A DNA stretch of 64,000 nt from Sipunculus nudus (taxonomy: Eukaryota > Annelida > Sipuncula > Golfingiida > Sipunculidae). Each line of letters opens with the position of its first letter. Position 1 is the first letter of the stretch. The position numbers were made by a program, and so were the translations under genes. Under the pieces are notes generated by a model. That model was not told the origin of the DNA and made no database searches. It saw only the letters and a list, made by a program, of their open reading frames with translations. Location: contig CM049321.1 of assembly GCA_026874595.1 (NCBI GenBank), forward strand, positions 23,429,979-23,493,978. Reading direction: 5' to 3'. Below are positions 24,237 through 38,050 of this stretch, piece by piece.

Positions 24237-24259
24237 GTAAGCCTCCTAGTGAGGCTTAC
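24237..24259. repeat. Short perfect palindrome
   Basis: GTAAGCCTC and GAGGCTTAC are separated by five bases. It is too isolated to name, but the symmetry is exact. Confidence 0.8.
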
Positions 24260-24299
24260 GAGCACTCTATAGAAAATATTGGCGTGCGAGCGAGGACAC

Positions 24300-27200
24300 A
24301 GAAATTTAGATAAATTAATAAGCTTTAAATAAACAAACGTGGGTCTCAACTGGGTGTGTGAACCATTTCTAATAAGTGAAAATTTGCAGGTGGCTACTAG
24401 CCCCGCTTGTAACTATTGTTTTGCTTGCACTTTCTGTTTTATTCACTAGATGGCAATATTTTAGGCGGTAAATCTAATGCTTGGAATTAAGTTGGATTTC
24501 CATGATGAATGAGCCTGAAACCTAACAGCCAATCAGAGGAAGGACTTAGGAGACCCCTCTTAGGAGTGTTCTGCTACCAGAACAAGACCAATTATCCCAG
24601 GAGTCACACTTTGGTAAGCTTATTCCCTGGACCACAAAGTTTACCGTCACGTTGGACGAGCCCCCATTTTGTTACGAAGACAAATTGCTCAGGGGAAAAC
24701 ATTTGGCCGATCCCGCTGTCGGACCCATGTCGGTGGTGCACAAGTCCGGCGTACCGACCGCTTTGCTAGCAAAGCATGCTTCAGACAGTGTAGGGTTTTT
24801 TTTCCCCACAGATAATAGAAAACAACACAGGAAGTTTAACATCACCAATAGTCAAAAACCTGTCCGTATTTAGAATGCTTATTACTCACATGCCAAAACA
24901 ATATACTTGTAAACTTATGTTACTTGACTAAACTTCTCCCAGTCACGCTCTCGTTCAAGCAAGTTAATGGCACTTGTGGCACACAGCCACAACAGGTGAA
25001 TTCGGCAACTTAGGTAGCCATTTTTATTCTTCAGTAGCATCCAAATGTATATAAAAATGTCAATACATAAAAAGTGTCCTCAGTGCAGAGTGGCCAAAAA
25101 GGAATCTGTCCACACATGATTATACCCTGGCTTTTGTTCTCTCTCTCTCATTGGAATATAACCAATAACATCACCCCATTCACTCCATTGGTCAGACGGG
25201 TAAGGTGAACTCCGCCCACTATACTGGCCAATGAAATGAAGGGAGAGTTGGTTGATTATACCCTGACATATACAAGGTCTACATACAGTGTAATTATATG
25301 TTATCGTGATATCATCTATCTGTGTGTGCTCCTAGTTGACTAAACATCACGGGACCCCCATTTTAGTGGTCACCCTGATGAGATAAACACCTTTACCCTC
25401 ATGAGATTTACAGATTAGGACTTGGCCTGTACAAATAAGGGACCCAGTGACCAAGATAAGGGGATTATGCAATCAGTACCCAGGTATCATGGAACAATGG
25501 CTTGTTATACATGTGTGATATGTCACAAGGTAACGCAGAGGTTTGAATGTATATGAAATATTAAATTAACAAAATCAGTAAAGTACGTTATAATAATAAT
25601 TAAAATATTCATATTATTGAGAACAGCTGCAAATGAGAGAGAGAAGCCCGTTGAACTCATTTAGTGTGACATGAAATACCAAGAATATGTAAGTTATAAT
25701 AAAGATCTGAAGGGTGGCCGTTTATTAAACGTTACCATTGGCTTCACAGGCTTCATTTTCTTAAACATAGGTACGGGCCCCACCTACTCTCTATAAGGGA
25801 CTTACCTGCAGTCCCTGGAGGACTGACCTCCAGGCCCGCAACTCGAGACTGAATCTTAATTATGCCCTCCCCTTCAAGTGACCGTGATTCCTTATCGGGC
25901 ATTAATGGTTGAGCCCACCTATCGTGTGGGGTGAAAGAAGGGTTATCTATTAGGAGTATACGGAATATCCTACAACAGTTCGTGTTAAATCTTTATTAAG
26001 TCCGTTAAATATCTGACACCAATAATCGGTAAGGCCTCAAAACTGACGAGAAAGTAACACTCTTAGTGTTCGCTGGTTTTTCCTTTTTCTCCCTGCTCTA
26101 AACACATCCCCTAATTTATAGGCCCTCATCCGAAAATACTAGAAAAGGAAAATTCCTAAAGAACAATACACACGCACATGAACAGACCTGAAACACCTAG
26201 AACAAAGAACGCTGTGTCTCTACGCCGAGGTTTCAACCAGTACGGATTACACCGAGCGCTGTGTCTCTAAACGCCATAGCAACGCCCAGGGTTAGAGCCT
26301 AACACAAATCAGAACGCCAGGCGCATTATAAACAGATATATGTAAAAAACTTTATACTACAAGCACTCGGTCCGGACGCACCCTCTTTGACGATGTAAAG
26401 ATGGAGGCTCGTGGACAATGTGTAGACCTATGTTAAAAAAATAAAAGTGCTTATAAAATTGTTGAAAGACAATGTTAGTACTCAGAGGTCAAATATTGAT
26501 ACAATTAACAGGAAAATAGGAATTTCTAAAATTTTTAATTTCTGATTTTTCCATTAAACTTTCTGAGGGAAAGGCTAAAAATGCTAAGAAGGAACTGTAG
26601 GGATAAAAACCTTTAGAAGCTGAAATCATTTCTACTAGTAGATTGAGCTATGCCTGGGAAAGAGTTCTTTTATAAAATACGAACAACAAAATGTACTTTA
26701 GAACGATAATATGAAAACATAATAAACGGCTTTATTATTCGATCTAGAGTACAATGGCATGAACAAGGAAAGAGAAAACAGCAAATAGCTCCCAAAGTAA
26801 GAGAAACAGGGGAAAAACAAAAAGCTCTGTGAGAAAAATTAATAATAAGTAATCAAATTACCAGTTACTGTATTAGACCTATCGTAATAAAAGGTTCTTT
26901 TATTCGCATTTTTCTTGTTCAATAAATCCATGCATGGTCGAATATGTTCTCTGCAACCCCCTGAAAAAAAAAACTTTTAAAAAGAAACCCTGGATCTGCA
27001 CATCCATGTACAATACTGTATGGAACTAAAAGAATATTTTTGAAATCTAAAATATTCCTGTGTTTATCTACTCCAAGATGTTCACCCCCCCCCCCCCACT
27101 TTTCTTAAATCCTGTATGCACACCTGCCGCGGGCACTATAAATATAATCGGGTAAAAGATCGGTGTTTTGTCCTTAAATTTTGATTGCCCTCCGTGTCGC

Positions 27201-27600
27201 TTTAAGAAATGCTCCGGTATTTCCATTGTGATTTCCACGTTTTAGTATCCACACTATATTATCGCTCATATTCCAGTTTGCTCGGCTGTGATCCCAGATG
27301 AATAATTCTTCAGCCCTGAATTGTTCCCGTTAACAAAGGTATGGTTAGACCCCGAGGATTTACATCCGACGTCATCTGACGTAAACAGTATGATCAGTCT
27401 TTTCTGTTAGAACTGAACTGTTCGTGCCCTATTTAAAATCTGATTCTGTGATCAGGTGATAGTCTGTGTGACGTTAATTAGGGGCAACGTACGTGGCTGT
27501 CCCCCTAAACACTCAAAGCACCGGTGTTTTGGGTTCGTGTGATGAAACACCACGAAACACCCTTTTAAATTCAAATTTGAAGCCAAAATGTAACACCAAT
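24300..27600. other. G+C-richer unclassified segment, possibly retroelement debris
   Basis: Base composition changes relative to both sides. I see scattered CCAAT and ATTGG words around 25150-25240, a repeated 'gattataccctg' at 25118 and 25254, and short open frames near 24.5-24.9 kb without recognisable domains. It could be long-terminal-repeat or gag debris. I could not find terminal repeats or a primer-binding site. Confidence 0.3.
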
Positions 27601-27694
27601 CGATTAATAATCATATTATGAATATATCTGCGATATTGTGTCATAAATTTATGATATATATACAGATAAAACGAGTGTTTTGTGCTGTGGTCCG

Positions 27695-27905
27695 GTCGGT
27701 CTTTTTACCGAGCACTACCGAACGCTCCCTCGGTAGGACTTTTTACCGAGAGCTACCCTGGATTCACTCCAGGCATTGCTCTGACCCGCGTAGGGCTACC
27801 GAACGCTTGGTCTTTTTACCGATCGCCACCCTGCTCTAACACCGGGCAGTGTTCTTACATACTTGGAACTACCGAGCGCTAGGGACTTCTTACCGAGCGC
27901 CACCA
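27695..27905 (+). repeat. 'taccgagcgc' repeat cluster, left copy
   Basis: Five variants of tttttaccgagcgctacc occur in about 210 bases. The right part (ccctgctctaacac... gttcttacatactt) recurs inverted at 29165-29235. Confidence 0.8.
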
Positions 27906-28289
27906 TCGCGCACATGACAACTAGTTTTCTAACCGTATTCAGCACAAAACATCATATTCATGTTATTTAGAATAAAGCACAATTCTCAGTTAGTCCAGCA
28001 AACAAAATAACTAACGATGCATATAACTTGGATGATGTCGGATGATTTCTCACCAAACTGTGTAACACCTTTTGCATAAATTTCTTTAAATGACTGTTAA
28101 ATATACCTATATATAAATATGTATGCTGACTACCTAACACCATCATCAGAGCCATAGAGAGTGCCGCGATTAATAACTTTTTGTACAATCCATGTAAAAT
28201 AAATAAGATTATATTTATGTATATATGAAGTTATTTAATGTTATGATATACATACATATTAATTGGAGATATATATATGAATACATATA

Positions 28290-29068
<779 letters not shown>

Positions 29069-29164
29069 GATTGGGAAAGATAACATATAAGCCTGTATTT
29101 ATTCATGGTCTATAAAATTAAACAAATACAAAGTAAATAATTGAACATGATTTTTGAATTAAGT

Positions 29165-29235
29165 ATGTAAGAACACTATACCCATGTAAGAGCAGGGTAG
29201 CGCTCGGTAAAAAGTCCCTAGCGCTCGGCAGAGCC
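29165..29235 (-). repeat. 'taccgagcgc' repeat, inverted right copy
   Basis: The reverse complement matches the right part of 27695-27905 over about 65 bases with a few mismatches. The two copies bracket about 1.3 kb containing the TA and GA tracts and the hammerhead-like motif. Confidence 0.75.
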
Positions 29236-29239
29236 TGCA

Positions 29240-30730
29240 GGTGCAGTAGTCACCAGGCCTGGTTAATGCCAGGATATAAAATGAGTGGAAGCATGTGATA
29301 CTGCCCTGTCTATTGTCTGAAACCGTGATAGTTTTCTTCAAATGAAAATATATGCAGTTAAGTTAGCTTAAAAAAACGAAGGCGGTGACCTCCACCAAAA
29401 TATATTTAAAATAAAAATAAATTGGCTCTGGGCACTCGTCTGTCAATGGAATTTTAACTCTATTTTGCTGGGAATGTTATACATGAAGGCACCATTCAAT
29501 AATTTAGTCATAATATCATAATAGGTTGTTGAAACAGGGACAAATGGAAGTGTAATATGACCTATTATTTGATAAGAGTAGAATCTTGATTTCTTTAGAT
29601 CAAACTTACGATGCTGGCTTATGGAACCTAAACACAGCAAATGCCCTATATGTACAGTGCACATTTATGGAAAAAGGTATAATTTTTACCCTGTACTACG
29701 CTGTAATGTCTTTGTGATCAGTATCTCCATTTAATCAGACTTAGTGTTATTTGGCCCTGCCATGTTTTTATTTGTTTGAGATATTGTATATATACTGAAT
29801 ATATGCACATATATCACATAATACATATCACATAATACACACACACACATATATATATATAAATATTATAAGTGCAAGCCACTTAAAGCTAATCTTGACT
29901 CCCTCCCAAATGTTTCCACTAACAATATACGATGGCAGTATGCAGAGTGTTTGGGTGTGATTGAGTTAAGGTGAGGTAAGGTTGTATGGATGTTGGGTAA
30001 GTGAAGGTAAGTTGTAAATTTTCTCAGAAATATTGAAAGAAATTGGTCATTTATTTTTATATTAATTAGTTTAAATAAATCTAAATTGTTTTTGTTTTGT
30101 CTGAGTATCATGTCCTAGAATATTGGGACTATAAATGTATGAATATCACTTTTATGGGAAAATATGGTGGGGAATATTATATTTTGAACCTTTTCGTGTC
30201 TTCAGTGTATCATGAAGATAAGTAATGATTAAAGAATTTCTTCATTTCTGGTGTGGTTTGTTAGGGATTTCCATAAAGAAGTTTTTCTACAGACCTGTAT
30301 ATTTTGGGGGAGATGTTTAGTTCTAGAGTTGAAATAAATGACACTGCAGTAGGTATGGTTCTGCGTATTCTGTTTCGAATCCACATTGTCATTTTAAGTC
30401 ATTTGATAAGTGTCTTCAATATTTATCATGGTTTAGATTACTGCACCTTGTGTGAATTTTCTAGGCTTTTTCTTAATCCTGATTTGAACTATTTAGGTGG
30501 ATATTTTTAGCAATATATCTGGATATAGTTATTTAAGTAAACCTGTCAGCTTATGCAATGGCACAGCATCTTCACTCAGGCGTCCGCTGTCCATGGTTGT
30601 GAGTAGGTAAACCCATGCTATCTCAGAAACCTTCAGAGCTGGCAGCTCCTAATTGCATGTAAGAATCAGTCACATGTCAAACTTTATTGGATTTAGCTTA
30701 TTTTTTTGGGTATCTTCAATAACTTGAATT
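29240..30730. other. Intergenic, nothing supported
   Basis: AT-rich sequence with a short CA/TA patch near 29838-29860. None of the short frames has domains or splice support. Confidence 0.5.
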
Positions 30731-30734
30731 TTTT

Positions 30735-30995
30735 GCTCACCTGACTATATAAACCAGTCATGCTGGGCTATAGCAATGGGTCCCTGCCGTCGTCCTTCCG
30801 TCTGTCGGCCAGCTGGCCGTCAGTCCCTTAGCAGGGCACAAATCATAACCGTAGGGGCTAGGATCATAAACCCTATGCAGTCTGAGAGGTTCTAGAAAGA
30901 TCTCCTTGCAAACCTGAAATTAGGTCACTGCGATGTATATTCTTGTAGTTACGGGGTGTGTTTGCACACCCCAGAATTAATTCTTTTATTTAAAT
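30735..30995 (+). repeat. Dispersed repeat with CCGTC-rich head, copy 1
   Basis: It begins near a CAGTCATGCTGGGCTATAG phrase and a CCGTCGTCC/GTCTGTC-rich stretch. It continues through 'agcagggcacaaatc' and 'ctccttgcaaacctgaaatt' to 'gcaccccccaga'-like text. Copy 2 at 31505-31765 follows the same order. Such CCGTCCGTC-headed repeats are common in molluscan genomes. Confidence 0.8.
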
Positions 30996-31017
30996 ATTTT
31001 TCATCCCAAACCTTCCA

Positions 31018-32790
31018 TCTTTCACATACAGCTCACCTACCAACCGGGAAGAACCATAATTAATGTGAGGTTACCAGGTCACAGGACCCACTTCTTTGAA
31101 ATACCTGTGGATGCATTTTAAGCCAATCCTTTCATCCCAATTCTTTGATCTTTCATATATAGTTCACCTTCTAAGTAGGAGAAGAATCCTATAGATTTTG
31201 AGGTCACAAGGTCAAAGATCAAGGTCACATTATCCACTTCTTTAAAAAGGTTGAAGACACATTTCCAAACCTTCCAGCACTGACATCGCTTATCTGCCAA
31301 CAGGGGAAAAGACCTGTTCATTTTCAGGTCAAAGGTCATGTTCACAGCACTCACTTCTCGTGTGGAGTCATTTTCAGGAAAAAATTTTCAATCTGTCAAA
31401 TTGTCAATCTTTCATCTGTCATATATGGCTTACCTACCAATAAGGGAAGAAGCTTATTGATGGTAAGTTCAAAAGGTCAGGGGTCAAGGTCACAATACTA
31501 AATTTTTAGCTCAGCTGACTTTCAGTCATGCTGGGCTATAGCGATGGGTCTTTGTCCGTCGTCCTTCCGTCTGTCCGGTCGGCCGTCCGGCCGGCTGTCC
31601 GGCCGTTAGCAGGGCACAAATCGTAACCGTAGGGGCTAGGGCCATGAACTCTATGCAGTCTTAGAGGTTCTAAAAAGATCTCCTTGCAAACCTGAAATTA
31701 TGTCACTGCGACCTATATTCTCGAAGTTATGGGGTGTGTTTGCACCCCCCAGAAATAATTCTTTTAGCCAAAATTATAAATCCAAACCTTCCATCTTTCA
31801 CATACAGCTCACCTACCAACAGGGAAAGAACCATAATTATTTTGAGGTCACAAGGTCAAAGGTCAAGGTCACAGAACCAACTTCTTTGAAAAGCCTGTGG
31901 ATGCATTTTAAGCCAAACCTTTCATCCCAGTTCTTTGATCTTTCATATATAGCTAACCTACTAAATGGGAGAAGAATCCTATAGATGTTGAGGTCACAAG
32001 GTCAAAGGTCAGGGTCACAGGATCCACTTCTTTGAAAAGGTTGTGGACACATTTCAAGCTAGACCTTTCATTCCAAACCTTTCAGCACTGATATCCCTTC
32101 TCTGCCAACAGGGGAAAAGACCTGTTGATTTTGAGGTCAAAGATCAAGTTCACAGCACCCTCTTCTTGTGTGGAGTCATTTTCAGGCAAACTTTTCAATC
32201 TATACTTTCCATCTGTCATATATGGCTTACTTACCAATAGGGGAAGAAGCCTATTGATGTTGAGTTCAAAAGGTCAAAGGTCAAGGTCACAATATTGTTC
32301 TAAATGCTTGTGAACATATTTTTTTAAAAGGTTGTGGACACATTTCAAGCTAGACTTTTTATTCCAAACCTTCCGGCACTGATATCGATTCTCTGCCAAC
32401 AGGGGAAAAGACCTGTTGATTTTGAGGTCCAAGGTCAAGTTCACCGCACCCTCTTCTAATGTGGAGACATTTTCAGGCAAACATTTCAATATATACCTTC
32501 CATCTGACATATATGGCTTACCTACCAATAAGGGAAGTAGCCTATTGATGTCGAGTTCAAAAGGTCAAAGGTCAAGGCCACAATACTTAATTGTTCTAAA
32601 TGCTTGTGAACATATTTCTGGTGAAACTGCTCAACCCAAACATTCAGTCTTTCACATATGCCACATCTATGCATCACTCAATTTGATCCAAACTTCATAT
32701 TTATGGGCCTTTTTGCTTGAAGAAATAACTGATTGATTTTGGGGTCAGCTGGTCAGGAGGTTAAAGGTTGCAGGTCAAAGTTATTCACTT
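31018..32790 (+). repeat. Tandem array rich in AGGTCA half-sites
   Basis: Units of roughly 130-160 bases share 'ctttcatatatagct(c/t)acctac', 'gaagaacc', 'gaggtcacaaggtcaaaggtcaa' (interrupted here) and 'cttctttgaaaag'. AGGTCA-like hexamers appear in nearly every unit, often as AGGTCA-A-AGGTCA. Copy 2 of the CCGTC-headed repeat (31505-31765) is embedded in the array. Confidence 0.8.
31505..31765 (+). repeat. Dispersed repeat with CCGTC-rich head, copy 2
   Basis: It aligns along its length with 30735-30995. The CCGTC/CCGGCC block is longer here (GGTCGGCCGTCCGGCCGG), consistent with slippage. Confidence 0.8.
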
Positions 32791-33650
32791 ACTGGTTGCC
32801 AAGTAATTACACCAGATTTAAGTGGTTAGTAGTTACCCATCATTTAGAAAGAATCCAGTTGATATGTGGGCAAAAGGCCAAGGTCATTGGTCAGGGATGT
32901 TCGCAATAACTTATTTTGTAGACCATCTCTATTTTTCTTTTATATATAACCATTGCAATCCAGCTGGTACATCTCACTGTGTCGCTGTAATTGTGAGTGA
33001 CACTGGTGACATATGACTCCCTTTTGTATCAGCCTATTAAGTGATAAGGCTGAGTGATAAGTACCTCGTTACTGCATAACAAAAACACAGTTGTCGGAAT
33101 GCTTCAGCCAGGCATTAAGACTATGAGAGTATAGTATTAAGGTTTAGCTACTGATTTATAAGATGATGGGAACAGTTTGCAGTTTATTTTATGGAATCAT
33201 AGCAATAAACTTAGTTTCCTAGATATCGGAATATTTATATATAAATCACCACATATAAAAGCAAGTGTTTGTTCTCATAATATGTGGATATGTACCTGGA
33301 TTAAGGATGGCTTTTTTTCATTACAAGACTCTTAGTCATGCTTTCTGCATTTCCTTTCTTTCAGGTTTTGCAGTTTACCTACCCTGCTGACCCCATTGAA
33401 AAGCAGAGTGATAATAAAAAATATTAGACTTATACTTTTTACATTTGCATATCTATAAATCTGATATGAGGGCCTTAACATGCCTTTTGATTTGTTTTGG
33501 ACATTCATTACTGTACCATCCTTTGGAGAATTTGCCCCAAGTTTGGTCTCCTATTGGAGAATGTGTGATATCAAATGTCTGACTTGTCAGAAATCCATTA
33601 TATCTGCCAGTTAGCCACCTTAGAAATCCTTTTTTTTCAGTGCCGTTTCA
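32590..33650 (+). repeat. Direct duplication, left copy
   Basis: It matches 35890-36945 from 'tgttctaaatgcttgtgaac' through the 'gccaccttagaaa' end, with scattered changes and small deletions. No gene is contained. The copies are about 3.3 kb apart. Confidence 0.85.
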
Positions 33651-35889
33651 GTGATTTTTCTTCAATGTTTGATCCTATTAAGAGAATGTTTGTTGTCTGA
33701 TTTCAGACCTGTCAGAAGTTGAATATGGCCACCAAGCAACCATATTCCTTTTGATCATATTATCTCAAGAACTGTTAAAGTGAATGCAGTTGGAAGTATA
33801 TTAATCTTATCTTGCAAAGGATTGGGTCAAATATTTCTTAATAAATATTACCATCATTTATACAGGTGCAGTACAGTTGGCTTGTATTAAATAAAATTTA
33901 AACAGAAGCACCCATTTCTCAATAATTCTTGCATGGATTTCCTTGATTTTTGCTATCTATGTTGATCTTATATTTGCCCTTTGTGGTGTTCCTTTTGAGA
34001 CTGACAGGTATCAAGCAAGCTCTGGGAATAGTTGCTGATAGCTTAACAATCAATATTTTTCCTCTGACCATAAATTCACTGTGTTTTAACCAGACACAGG
34101 TGATATATATTTCTGTTGTCGTAGAAAATTTCAACATATTGGCAAATTCGGTCTTCAAAATTTAACTGGAAGTTGTGAATCTCAGCCCATGATGTCGCAG
34201 GTCATGCTTGTTTTATTGTACCTGTTAATTTGGTTTCAGCAAAAAAGTTTTCCACTTTGGAACTGGTTAATGTGTACAAACAGAAACTTTTGCACTTCCT
34301 GTAACTCTGTTTTTGAAACATCCACAGTCAATAGTGCCAAACTTGTTGGATATATTATCTAGTTAGGATTATGAATAATTGCAACTTCTTGCACCACTGA
34401 ATTTATTTGGCAGCTGAGGGACAGTTACAGTCCTCTAGTGGTCAACAAAAAAGGCAAAACTGAAACTGCAATTCTCCAAAGAGCAGCCCTGATCTCATCT
34501 TAAGGTCTTTTACCCTGTCTCGCCTCACAGAGATTTCAATGACCTTTTAAAATGTTTCAAGACAGCTACACACCCCAAAACTGATAAGGAAAAGAAAATT
34601 TAAATCAACTGTAGGATGTCTCATCATTTTGTTATTTATAAACATACAATCAAGTTGTTTTCATAAATTTGCAAAGAAATATTTACGAATGTTACAACAG
34701 ATCTTCTTCTGTCAGACAGAACTGTAATATGAGCAAATTTATTTGACACACTCAAGTACTGGTCAGTAAAAAAATACCATATAAGTCAATATTTGTTATG
34801 GAAGACTTGTGCAGGAAAATAATTAAGAGATTTATAAAGTAATGTGTAAGAGTATACTGATCAAAAGCCTGTTCTGTCATCTCCGTCACAAATACTCATG
34901 GTCTATGCTAGCTTAATATTATCAATGGAATCATTTATCTGCAAGGATTTTTCTTATATAAATGTAAATAAAGAAAATCTTGATTTATCTAATGATGATT
35001 TAATCTGTTTTATTAGAATAATTGTCTTTACCTGAGAAATAGAATTAAAGAAAAAATGAGTTTTTGATAAAGTTGACAATTTTTTTAATCTTTTTTGTAA
35101 ATACATTGGTCTAATTCATGAGGCAAAGCTCTATTAAATTTTCTTAGAGAGGAATGATATTGTTTCGTATTATTTAACTGGTGTAATCTCCTTAAATTTT
35201 GTATTTCAGATCAATTAACATGACTGTGACGGAATTGAAAAAGTGTTTTACTGAGTTTGGGTGATTGTAATTTTCAAAAAGACTTTGTTTAAGCTTGGCT
35301 TTTATGTGTTAGTGAAATTAGACATCTCTACCAATATGTGCTACAAATTTAAGCCAGATATGACAAAACAAATTTTGACCAAGAAGTATCACCAATTTGC
35401 CCAATTTACTGTGGAATGACCCAGATATGTTGTTACTCCCACCATTCCACATCCCCCAACCCCTACCACCACCAAGTCCTTTCATCAATGGACTGGGGAC
35501 ATTAGTATGTTTCAACTGTATACATTTCATAAAATAAAAAAAAAACACATTTATATATTAATAATATATATTATAAAAAAATAGATTCAATTGAACAAAT
35601 GTGTGAACCACTGAAATGTCAAGAGTTAATCAAAAAGCCATCTAATGATCATGTGAATAGTACAATAATTTGTTCACAAACTGCTCACATTCTTCAGTTT
35701 CAACATTAGGAAACATATGGTCAGGTTACAAAATATTATTTGCAACAATTTCTTGCTCATCAATCCAAACCAATCATTTAAACCAACCATGGCCTATATT
35801 ACCTCTTCCTCTTACACTTAATTTCCATTTGGTATTATTTAAGATTTTTACCTTCTAGGTCAACTTCAGCTGAGCATAGTGACCAATGG
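33651..35889. other. Sequence between the direct duplicates, no gene
   Basis: AT-rich and without exon signals. The two antisense frames at 33919-34165 mirror each other and have no domain. Confidence 0.5.
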
Positions 35890-36945
35890 GTACCTTGTTC
35901 TAAATGCTTGTGAACATATTTCAAGTGAAACTGTTCACCCCAAACCTTCAGTCTTTCACATATGCCACATCTATGCATCACTCAATTTGATTCAGACTTT
36001 ATATTTATGGATCTCTCTGCTCAAAGAAATAACGTTCAGCTGGTCAGGAGGTTAAGGTTTGCAGGTCAAATTGATTCACGCATTGATTACCAAGTAATTA
36101 CACCAGATTTAAGTGGTTAGTAGTTACCCATCCAATTGCTATGTGGGCAAAAGGCCAAGGTCATAGGTCAGGGATGTCCACAATAACTTATTTTGTAGAC
36201 CATCTCTTTTTTCTTGTATATATAACCATTGCACCTCAACTGTTACATCTCACTGTGTGGTTGTAATTGTGAGTGACGGTGGTTACATATGACTCCCTTA
36301 TGTATCAGCCTATAGAGTGATATGAGCCTGTTTAGTCCATAACAAAGACGCACTGTTGCGGGAATGCTTGGCCAGGCATTAAGACTATGAGAGTATAGTA
36401 TCAAGGTTTAAGCTTCTGATTTATAAGATGATGGGAACATTTTGCAGTTAATTTTATGGAATCATAGCAGTAAACTTAGTTTCGTGGATATATAAATATT
36501 TTTATATAAATCATCAGATATACAAGCGTTTGTTCTTATAATATGTAGGTGTTTACCTGGATTTAGGATGGCTTATATTTTTTACAAGACTCTTACTTAG
36601 AAATGCTTTCTGCATTTCTTTTCTTTCAGGTTTTGCAGTTTACTTCATAACCTGTTGACCCCACTGAAAAGCAAATTAATAATAAAAAAATATTGGACTT
36701 GCACTTTTTAGGTTTCCATGTCAGTAAACCTGATTTGAGAGCTATCCAACCTGAACATGCCTTTTGAATTAATTTGAACATTCATAACTGTAACATTCTT
36801 TGGCGGATTTGCCACAAGTTTGTTCTCTTATTGGAGGATGTGTGATATCAAATGTCACACTTGTCAGAAATCCATTATGTCTGCCAGTTGGCCACCTTAG
36901 AAAGACTGTTGTCAGTGCAGTTTCAGTGATTCATAGCTCAGCTGA
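35890..36945 (+). repeat. Direct duplication, right copy
   Basis: Partner of 32590-33650. It ends into another AGCTCAGCTGACTATAAATC-type repeat head (36935-37250). Confidence 0.85.
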
Positions 36946-38019
36946 CTATAAATCATCTGAGGTATAGTTGTGGTCCATTGTCCATCTGTCCCTCCGTAGA
37001 TGTGGCACGTTTTGAAACTGTAAGACATAGGAATCCAAAATTCAGCATAATGTTAGATGTCCCCAAGATCTCCTACCAAGCCGATAACTCGGTCTTTGCG
37101 ACTTGGTTTCTTTGAGAAATTAAGGAAAAAACCTAAACTTTTTATTAAAAACCTATTTTCACACTTCAGGACTGCCTAATATCAAAACCACTCATCTGTT
37201 TTTCCTCATATTTACCATAAATGCCATAAATAAACATCTTTATAGAATCTTCTGAAGCCACAATAATTTACATATAGTCACATGGGTGACACAAGGGTGA
37301 CATTTGCTGCCCAATTGTCAACAACTTATGGGGAAACTAGAGTCTAGTGGAGGAGGATGCCTGAATGACTATGAGCGTTTCTCCTCTCAGGCTGTTATGA
37401 CTGGCTGGTTGTGAAATGGTCGTCTACTGTCGCTGCTTGATTAAACATGCTTATAATTAGGGGCGAAGGGGACCACAATACTAACCCACAATCTGAGTAA
37501 CCAACTGAGACAATAACGCTTTTTAAGCATTTTATTGCTTGTGTGTCAGAGGGAACCCTAATAAATTTATAGCCAGCTGATTTAACTGAAAATCCCAATA
37601 CATTTATGCGATAAATGATCGGATTATATACATCTCTCTCAGATGTTAGAATATGTTAATCTGTGAATATATGACAGTACATGTTATGGTACTGGCGACT
37701 GTGGAGCTTAACTAAACGTACTAAACATGCTTTAACTGCAGTGGTTTAGCTTTGTATAGTGTAATGTACAAAATGTGATGTTTTAAAAGTAACTCTAAAG
37801 AAGAGAAATAATTTAAAGTCTCAAACTCACTATAAAGGTCATGGCATAACTTTCAGTAGAGGTCTTTGAGAATAAATGTTTGTTTTATGTATAACTGCAT
37901 AGTTACATACTAATTCTGTCAACTAAAAAAAAATGTTTCTTATTAGAACTTCTTATTTTACCAAGGAAAGCTTAATTTAATATAACATGTCTTTTTCACA
38001 GACAGTATACACCCAAACT
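36946..38019. other. Region upstream of the zinc-finger gene
   Basis: The first 300 bases continue a CAGCTGACT-headed dispersed repeat. The rest is AT-rich. A 5' untranslated exon of the zinc-finger gene may lie here or further out, but I cannot place it. Confidence 0.4.
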
Positions 38020-38050
38020 TCTTTTTTTTTCTTTTGTAGTTGATTAAAAA

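Noticed and set aside
33919-34165. Overlapping sense and antisense frames of about 75 codons
   Set aside because: They are mirror frames without domains, in a repeat-rich stretch.
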